Of a DNA stretch of 64,000 nucleotides, positions 57,143 through 64,000 are shown piece by piece. The stretch is taken from assembly GCA_028023455.1 (NCBI GenBank), contig JAQFVV010012446.1, positions 7,614,124-7,678,123 on the forward strand. Reading direction: 5' to 3'. The position numbers were made by a program, and so were the translations under genes. The notes under the pieces are model-generated. The model saw nothing but the letters and a program-made list of their open reading frames with translations. It ran no database searches and was not told the origin of the DNA. Every line of letters starts with the position of its first letter. Position 1 is the first letter of the stretch. Source of the DNA: Epiperipatus broadwayi (taxonomy: Eukaryota > Onychophora > Udeonychophora > Euonychophora > Peripatidae).

Positions 57143-57737
57143 CATTACGAGGATTGTTTGAATGTTACAGTGGCAAAGAATGGGGCAAAGAATGGGATAG
57201 AATAATAAATATATTAATAAAAAAATAGAGAGCTGGAAAGATGGTAGAACTAGTACAGAGTAAAAAGAGTTTAAATATATATAGAAGTAAACAGAATAGT
57301 GGGTACGAGTTTACTGTTTAAGACTCAAACAGAAGGGAAAATACACATAAATAGAGAAATGTGGGTGATTTAGTCTGCAAGTTGTGTAAGAAAGGCATAG
57401 AAAATATTAGACATCTGTTAACTGAATGTAAATACTTGCAAGTAGTAAGAGCACAAATAATGAAGTTGTAGGAAAATAAAAACAAACCAAGTGATTATAC
57501 AGAAAGTAGGTTCTTGGTTTTTTATGCTGGGTTTGGAAAAAAATAGGGGGTCTGGATATAAAGATCATAGAATGGACAAAGATGATGATGTGAGAAATGA
57601 GATGGAGCAGGATCGAGAAAACTATGGGAAAACATAGGGTGGGCAATAGGAAGAGAAAGTGGCTAACAGGTTTCTCTGGGCATAATGGCTGAGAGATTCG
57701 TGATTTTGATAAAGGAGTAGTCATATCACATCACATA
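57143..57737 (+). mobile_element. 3' fragment of the L1-family LINE
   Basis: From GCATTACGAGGATTGTTTGA to the TCACA tail (ATCACATCACAT near 57726). Matches 20053-20685 of the LINE, with indels and a local duplication GGCAAAGAATGG at 57163-57190. The knuckle region TTGTGTAAGAAAGGCATAGA is recognisable. It starts exactly where the FB2 element ends. The 105-codon minus frame over it is a shadow. Confidence 0.88.
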
Positions 57738-58959
57738 GGGTATTAATTACCCTGTCAGTAATCCACATTGTCCACTATTTACTAAAATGTACTTAGAAGT
57801 CCTCAGACTCTGAATGGGAAGCTGTTCACTGATAAAGAGTGTCATACCTCTCAGCCAATATAATTGGAGTTACATTTCATTAAACGGAGTCATAGTTTTA
57901 CAGTCGGTTGGTTGTTACCACCAGCAACAAAGTAGTTGTAATTTTATCAACTGTGCCAGGTAGTGACTCTTTTAAAACTGTTGTAAATTTTTTATTCAAT
58001 GTAAATAGATGTAATAAATGATTTGTCATTACTTTATATGTAATTCATTTATTTATCTACTGTAAAACATTTTCCAGCAGCAAAGTATTAAATAAGAGAA
58101 AATTGTGAACCTGCAGTTCTGCTGAAATTTACCCAAGATGTATAAAAGACCAATCAAAGGTGAACGCTTCCAATGAGTTGTTACATCATGTAAATCTTTT
58201 ATGTGCATGAAAAGATAGAGAAACTGTACTTGAATTGAAGCATGGTATTAATTGAGTAGTGTTTTGAAAGTTTCTTAAGATATATAAAATCTTCAGATAT
58301 ATAAAATCTTCAACCATTATTTTAAAAAATAACTTCACTTATGTTTGGATATTTATAAAATTTAAATCAAGAATGTTACAAACATAAAAAAAATCTATTC
58401 ATTATAATTAATATTAACTCTGTATTCTTAAACACTATATACAATGTCCCAATGAAAATCTGACTCTCTCTAAGCTACATGTGGTGCCATCTCTGAATCA
58501 ACACATGTATTACATCATGAAATAGTTTAATCATTCCCCCACAGAAGACGCTGGTGTATTTAGATCATGAGCTATAACATGAAATGTGGCATGTGATTTG
58601 ACTCTTCAATGCTCTCCCTAATCATCATGAAATCTTGCAAACCAATTGAAAATGTTCTTACAAACTCGGGCTTCCCTGCCACGTGCAGCTTGAATCATTT
58701 TAAACATAATCAAACAAAGTTAAATGTTAACATATTGTTACATCATGTGTTAAGGTATCAAACACATTTGTCATATTTCATGTTGCAACTTGTGATCCAG
58801 ACACACTCCTAAACTATATTGCTACATGGCACATGCATTGATTAAGAGATGGAGCTGCAGGACATTAGGAGAAGGAATAGGTCAGCTATTCCACTAAAGC
58901 ACTGTGTAGCTATTGGAATATTAAATTATAAAGGTACAATTTAATATAAGGGACTTGAT
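57738..58959. other. Non-coding spacer
   Basis: No genes or known elements seen. The 67-codon plus frame at 58609-58812 has no motif. Confidence 0.4.
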
Positions 58960-59510
58960 CTTGAACTTTCAAGCTCCCTGCATCTATCCAATCTATCTTA
59001 TACAACTGATACATATGACCACATTTCATGTAAAAAAGATAAATGATCTCCAATATATGTATTTCATGCTGAACCAGCACTCATCAGTTGATCCAAAGCA
59101 TCAACTATCAATTCCTCCTATATAATTAAATGGACATATTAAGGTCCTATGTGTGAGGGGTCAAATTAACTTGAAGGTCAACATGGGTATGACAATAATG
59201 TTGGCATTAACAATGGCTTTGACCATTTCCTCCACGGATTTTCAATGAAATGGATGGCTGAAGAGTTAGCAAGTGGATAAAATTGAAGTTTGTCCATTAA
59301 ATTTTAAAGATTTGCTATCTTAATATAAACTGGACACTGACTGTATGTGAGTGCAGAAGGTGGTGATCTGGACCAGCTGATGAGTGCTGTTTCAGCATGA
59401 AATACATACATTGGACACCATTTATCTTTTTCATATGTATGTGGTCATTTGAATCAATTGTGTAAGATATGTTGGATAGATGTATGAAGCATGAAAATTC
59501 AAAATCAACT
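58960..59510. mobile_element. FB3 fold-back with truncated left arm
   Basis: A short inverted arm (about 58965-59100, with GATAAATGATCTCCAATATA and CATGCTGAACCAGCACTCAT) faces a longer arm (about 59110-59510, with GATGGCTGAAGAGTTAGCAA, CAGCATGAAATACATACATT and TATCTTTTTCATATGTATGT). Same organisation as 62880-63345. Confidence 0.8.
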
Positions 59511-60020
59511 CCCTTATATTATGTTAAGTTTACAAAAAAAAAATCAAGTCAGATGTCACATGATCTAATTTAATAAGCTTGTTGTATTTATTTTGCAAGC
59601 TCTATATGTAACATAGGGTTAAGTTTAATATAGATAATATACATATATTTATATATACATACAATTTTTTAATAAAATCTTATTTATACTTAAAGCTTAC
59701 AGTTAATTGTTCTTTTCATGTATTTCAGTGATTAATGATAATTAACTTGTTCTTACCTACAACTTTTAATAAATTCCTGCTAGTAACATTTTTACATACA
59801 TTATACATATGAATTGCGCTTCCATCCACTTGAAAAATAATGGCATCAGTTTCATTATATAGACAAAACATACTTTTACAGAGAATAATATATATATTTA
59901 ATCTTGAACTTAAATTATATAAAATCATATAAATATTAAAAAAGAATTATATGCGATTAAGATAGTTTAATAATGTACACTAAGCAAAATAAGAAATTTC
60001 TAAGTCTGTTATGCAAAAAT
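59511..60020. other. Non-coding spacer
   Basis: Minus frame at 59725-59928 has no motif. A decayed copy of the CACGTGA repeat end lies near 59548-59580. Confidence 0.4.
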
Positions 60021-60022
60021 AT

Positions 60023-60145
60023 AAGTGTCGTCTTGCATTGATGGTCGAGAAGTCAGCGCGACTGCCTTGCACTTGCAGGCAGTTGCCCGGGTTGCGGGTT
60101 CGCGTCCCGGCCGATGCTATGACACTTAAAAATATATATATATGT
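60023..60145 (+). mobile_element. tRNA-like element (type II tRNA-derived SINE or tRNA pseudogene)
   Basis: A G+C- and CpG-rich island in A+T-rich DNA. GCATTGA (60035-60041) pairs with CCGATGC (60111-60117) as an acceptor stem with one mismatch. TGGTCGAGAAGT is a box A, and CGGGTTCGCGTCCCGG a box B and T-arm. A long variable arm (TTGCCCGGG) fits a leucine/serine-type tRNA. The anticodon arm is instead a long perfect hairpin (CTGCCTTGCA / TGCAGGCAG), so it is not a functional tRNA. AAGTGTC and GACACTT flank it in inverted orientation, and (TA)n follows. A SINE head is the best reading. Confidence 0.7.
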
Positions 60146-61030
60146 GTCCATAACTGGCTACAAAGAGGCAATATTTTTAATCCAAGTTTTAAAACTAGTA
60201 TTGAAAATTTTGTATAAATGAACTTAAAAGATAAACAACATATCAATTAGAAATATATCACTAAAGGAATGATTGTTCTTAATTATATGAAAATTTATTG
60301 TTCCGGAGTTCCAAATTGATGGAATGGAGCCATGGTCCATGAACTTTCATTTTCTGGAGTTTAACATTGTTTTTTAACATGGTGTAAAAAAAAAAAAAAA
60401 TGTATATCCAAAAAATGATTTAGTTTGTAATGATTTTTGCATTCAAACTTATCCAAATCCTGAACTCTTAACTATTAATAATAATTATCACTTTTAATAA
60501 TAATAAGCTAAAAGAGTTCAAAAAGATTAAAATAGGGCATTTAAAATTATCTTCCCCTCCCCATTCCTCTATAAACAACACCAAAATATGACAAAATCAA
60601 AATTAATTTTCTATATACTTTTCTTCTTTTTGATTTGCACAAAATTTTTAGTGTACAAATATACTTTACAGGTGTGTATTTTTTAACCAAACATTTAGTC
60701 ACACCATTCTTTCAAAAAGAACTATAGGGCTTGGACTAACGAAACACATTTGATTAACCAAAATGCTTCTTAGGAACCTTTAGCATACATCCCTTCCCTG
60801 CCCTCTGTCTGTGACCATATGTTTGAAATAGCAGTTTAGTATTATTTATCAATAAATTCACATGTGTAGTCTGACTAAAAAAAAAAGGTTGCATTTGTAA
60901 GGATCAGGAAGAAGGACAAACATATATGTGATATACAAACTCTAGCATGTGATTGGACAAGATTTGTCTACCAAGAGTTTTAATATAAAAATAATATTAT
61001 AGTTAAGCATCCGTTCTCCTCAGCAGAAAT
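60146..61030. other. Non-coding spacer
   Basis: Nothing recognised. Confidence 0.45.
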
Positions 61031-61035
61031 TCAAT

Positions 61036-61454
61036 ATGTGATATGATGTACTGTAGCTTCTCCTTAAACGAAGTCTAAAATCTCTCAGCAATTATGCCCA
61101 CCTGTTAGTCACTTTATTTTCCATTCCCCAGTCTAAGTTTTCCCATATTCTGTTCTACCCCATTTCCACAACATAATCTTTATCAACCCCATGGCCTTTA
61201 TATCTAAATCCCTCTTATTTTTTCCCAAACCCAGCATAAAAACCACTAATCACTAATCCACTTTCTGTATAATCACTTTTTTCATATTTATTCTTTCATA
61301 ACTTCATTATATGTGCCCTTTCTGTTTAAAGCATTTACATTCAATTAACAGATGCCTTATAATTTCTATTCCTTCCTTACATAATTTACAGACTAAATCA
61401 CTCATATTTTTCCATTTACATGTATATTCTCTTGTTGCTAAAGATCCTGTTCGA
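61036..61454 (-). mobile_element. 3' fragment of the L1-family LINE
   Basis: Minus-strand copy from TCGAACAGGATCTTTAGCAA (61454) to the TGTGATATGATGTA tail (61036). It covers the zinc knuckle and C-terminus with several indels. It ends abruptly at the tail of the next fragment. Confidence 0.9.
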
Positions 61455-62222
61455 ATATGTGATGTGATGTATTATGGCTTCTCCTTAAACGAAGTCAAGA
61501 ATATCTCAGCAATTATGCCCAGATAAACCTGTTAGCCACTTTCTTTTACATTCCCCACTCTAAATTTACCCATAATCTGCTCTATCCCATTTCCACAACA
61601 TTATTTTTGTCAACTCTATAACCTTTATATCTAAATCCTCCTTATCTTTTCCCAAACCCAGCATAAAAACCAATAATTCACTTTCTGTATAATCACTCTT
61701 TTCATATTTATTTTTCCACAACTTTATTATATGTACCCTTTCTGTTTTCAAACATTTACATTCAATTAACAAATGCCTAATATTTTCAATTCCTTCCTTA
61801 CATAATTTACAAAATAAATCACCCATATTTTCCCTTTTACATGTATTTTCTTTTGTAGCTAAAGATCCCGTTCGAGCCTTAAACAATAAACTACTTTCCT
61901 TACTATTATCATAAATTAACTCACACCTAATATTCTGTTTATTTCTATATATATTTAAACTCTTTTTACTCTCCATACTATTTCTCCATCTCTCTAACTC
62001 CCTAGTCTTTATTAATAAATTTATTCTTTTATCCCATTCCTTACTACTATAACACTCAATAATCCTCTTAACACAATCATCCCATCTTTTGTACAAATAT
62101 ACTGATATAAATTCTTTATCCAAATCTTTTGCATAGCGCATTACCTTTCTCACCCATCTTGTTACCTGCCCTTTACTCATAACCCAATTAAATACTATTT
62201 TAGTGGAAGCCTTAATAATCAA
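61455..62222 (-). mobile_element. 3' fragment of the L1-family LINE with 218-codon frame
   Basis: The minus frame from 62222 to 61566 is open for 218 codons: KIVFNWVMSKGQVTRWVRKV at the start, MESKKSLNIYRNKQNIRCEL in the middle, and the knuckle CKLCKEGIENIRHLLIECKC. This matches the last third of the LINE ORF2 at 19.9-20.6 kb and keeps one frame where that copy is shifted. The 5' edge lies near 62205, so the first few residues are flank. TCACA-type tail at 61457-61475. Confidence 0.92.
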
Positions 62223-62879
62223 TTGATGTTCGCAACTTTTGTGTTTAATCTCAAATCAATGGAATATGTAATGGCAAAATAATAGAAGATCATAACATTA
62301 AAAATCTAGGATATTGCTTTTAATAGTGGCAGGATTATATACTGAAGGGAACTACTTTAAAATAATTACAGTCATTTTTTTATATACTTAACTTTGTTTG
62401 TCTGGATTGAATCTTCTTATCTACTTCCCAATTTCTCATTCAGCTGAAACTTCACATACCTCTGCATAACCAATGACAATGATTTTTTTTAGAGTTTGCA
62501 AGCAATTTTAGCAGAACAAAGTTAAATTTTAATTGTGCATGTGCTAATGATATTTAGCAGCAGTCCATATAATTTAAAAATTGAACGATTAATTGAAAAC
62601 TGATTTCAATAATTTAGTGCTACATATATAAAACTACAAAATATAAAATAAAATAAATGCTTTTATTCATATAAATTCACTAAAAAATAAAAAAATGAAA
62701 TTTCTTTGATTCCACAAATAAATTCATGGTAGAGAATAACTAATTCACAACTCAGATTCCCCCCAAAAAAATCATGTTAATATAAAGCCATATTTTGTAT
62801 CAATGCCTAAATTTAATTTTGTGAATTATGTATTCATTAGATTAAAAATGTAATTAGTGGAAATTTGACACAGACTTTT
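62223..62879. other. Non-coding spacer
   Basis: Nothing recognised. Confidence 0.45.
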
Positions 62880-63345
62880 TTAAGCTCCTTTCAGCTATCT
62901 ACTTCCCTTTTATAACCAATACACATGACCACATACGTGTGAAAAAGATAAATGATTGCCAATATGCATATTTCATGCTGAATCAGCACTCACCAGTTGG
63001 TACAGATCATCAACATGGGTATGACAATATTGGCATCAACAAGGGCTTTAAGCATTCCATCATCAGATTTTCATAATATGAATAGCTGAAGAGTTAGAAA
63101 GTAGAGAAAATTGAAGCCTGTCCATTAAAGTTTGAAGATTTGCTATCTTAATATAAACTGAGCACTTATTATATATGTGTATGGGAGAGGATGATCTGGA
63201 CCAACTGAGGAGTGCTGGTTCAGCATGAAATATGTATATGAAAGATCATTTATTGCATATATATCACGAATATTGGTTATATAAGGTGGAGGATCTAGTT
63301 GAAGGGAGCTTAAAAGTCTGTGTTCAAATCCCCTCTAATTCTATC
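62880..63345. mobile_element. FB3 fold-back with truncated left arm
   Basis: Inverted short arm (about 62885-62998: AAAAAGATAAATGATTGCCA, CATGCTGAATCAGCACTCAC) and longer direct arm (about 63010-63345: TTTGCTATCTTAATATAAAC, TTCAGCATGAAATATGTATA). Matches 58960-59510. Confidence 0.8.
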
Positions 63346-64000
63346 TAGAGTTAAATATATACATTATACTTGTATTCAGATATTATAGATTTAAAGTGAT
63401 ACCTTTTTTTCTCATGAATATATTGAAATGAAGAGAAGAATGTGGGGAATTATTCACAAGTTTATTTTAAATGACTTGTGAATTATTATAGTAATATTTT
63501 TAATTTAGTTATTCTGCCTCATGTTTTCATGTATGAAAATTGGGAAAAAAAAAATATTTTACTTTTTATAACCTTATATATTTTTTAATTTTATAAAAAA
63601 AAAATTAAAAAACCTGTAAATATCACCATATTCAGTTTTGTTTGAATCTAATGTGAAAATAGGATTAGAATCAAATAGGTGAGTCATCCATTAAAACGGC
63701 TTTTCTGGAATTAAGCATATTGACTATTTATTAAAAAAATATTCATATTAAATTTATTATCTTTTTCAGCAGTAATAAAACACTACAAAACAGAGTTTAA
63801 TAATGTGCCCAGAAGAACCTCAATTCATTACAAAATAAATTCCAGATGTATATGCTTCACTGTTACTTGGTATTTTGGCACAGGATTTTTCCTCAAATTG
63901 ATTCCTAATTATTATCGCATAGTCATGGAGCTTTTAGATTATCAAAAAAAAAAGGCAACATATGTATATCTTTTTCAATGGTAAACTTTTTAGTATAATT
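63346..64000. other. Non-coding A+T-rich end of window
   Basis: Nothing recognised. Poly-A runs near 63545 and 63596. Confidence 0.45.

Noticed and set aside
57407-57724. 105-codon minus frame
   Set aside because: It is the complement of a LINE fragment.
60035-60117. Functional tRNA gene
   Set aside because: No proper anticodon loop and mismatches in the acceptor and T stems.
60011-60246. Overlapping frames on both strands (68 and 88 codons)
   Set aside because: Both are read through the tRNA-like element and its G+C-rich flank.

Overview
This window looks like intergenic or intronic DNA from an invertebrate animal with a large, repeat-rich genome. Base composition is very A+T rich, with many (AT)n and (CA)n tracts. 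There are no bacterial-style operons. Nearly everything I can identify is a transposable element or the remains of one: Ty3/gypsy LTR retrotransposons, APE-type LINEs, tRNA-derived SINEs, hAT-type DNA elements, and many short fold-back (inverted-repeat) elements. CpG-to-TpG/CpA differences between the two LTRs suggest that CpGs are methylated in this genome. I cannot name the species or phylum from the sequence; a lophotrochozoan or arachnid would fit, but this is a guess. I found no complete host protein gene.

Layout. 0-3.6 kb: a seven-copy 98-bp tandem array, an unrecognised interrupted hydrophobic frame on the minus strand, and a dispersed repeat. 3.6-12.9 kb: one nearly complete Ty3/gypsy element (about 9.3 kb) with two 1.77-kb LTRs, a 4-bp target duplication, a polypurine tract and a gag-pol frame broken by six stops and a frameshift. 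13-17.7 kb: fold-back elements, an approximately 780-bp palindrome built from two inverted SINEs, and a hAT transposase scrap. 17.9-20.7 kb: a 5'-truncated LINE carrying a 99-bp in-frame duplication inside its reverse transcriptase, set in a degenerate minisatellite. 20.7-25.6 kb: LINE fragments and hairpins. 25.6-32 kb: an extremely A+T-rich stretch with no identifiable gene. 32-35 kb: degraded gypsy pol (plus), gag (minus) and a LINE C-terminus (minus). 35.6-46 kb: hAT-like and fold-back elements plus SINEs. 46.2-52 kb: a heavily decayed second LINE family on the minus strand (endonuclease, then reverse transcriptase), split by a fold-back cluster. 52-64 kb: more fold-backs and SINEs, a clean hAT MITE with a perfect 8-bp target duplication, a G+C-rich tRNA-like element, and three further 3' fragments of the first LINE.

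The genes do not form a pathway; the only functional relationships are within elements (gag-pol with its LTRs, LINE parts, and non-autonomous elements that depend on partners in trans). The observations I would follow up are: an apparent 226-bp extension of both gypsy LTRs bounded by two primer-site-like motifs; five in-frame stops in pol that are all TGA; a set of fold-backs that keep one central hairpin but have different outer ends; and the hAT MITE. I did not find convincing evidence of a new biological system.
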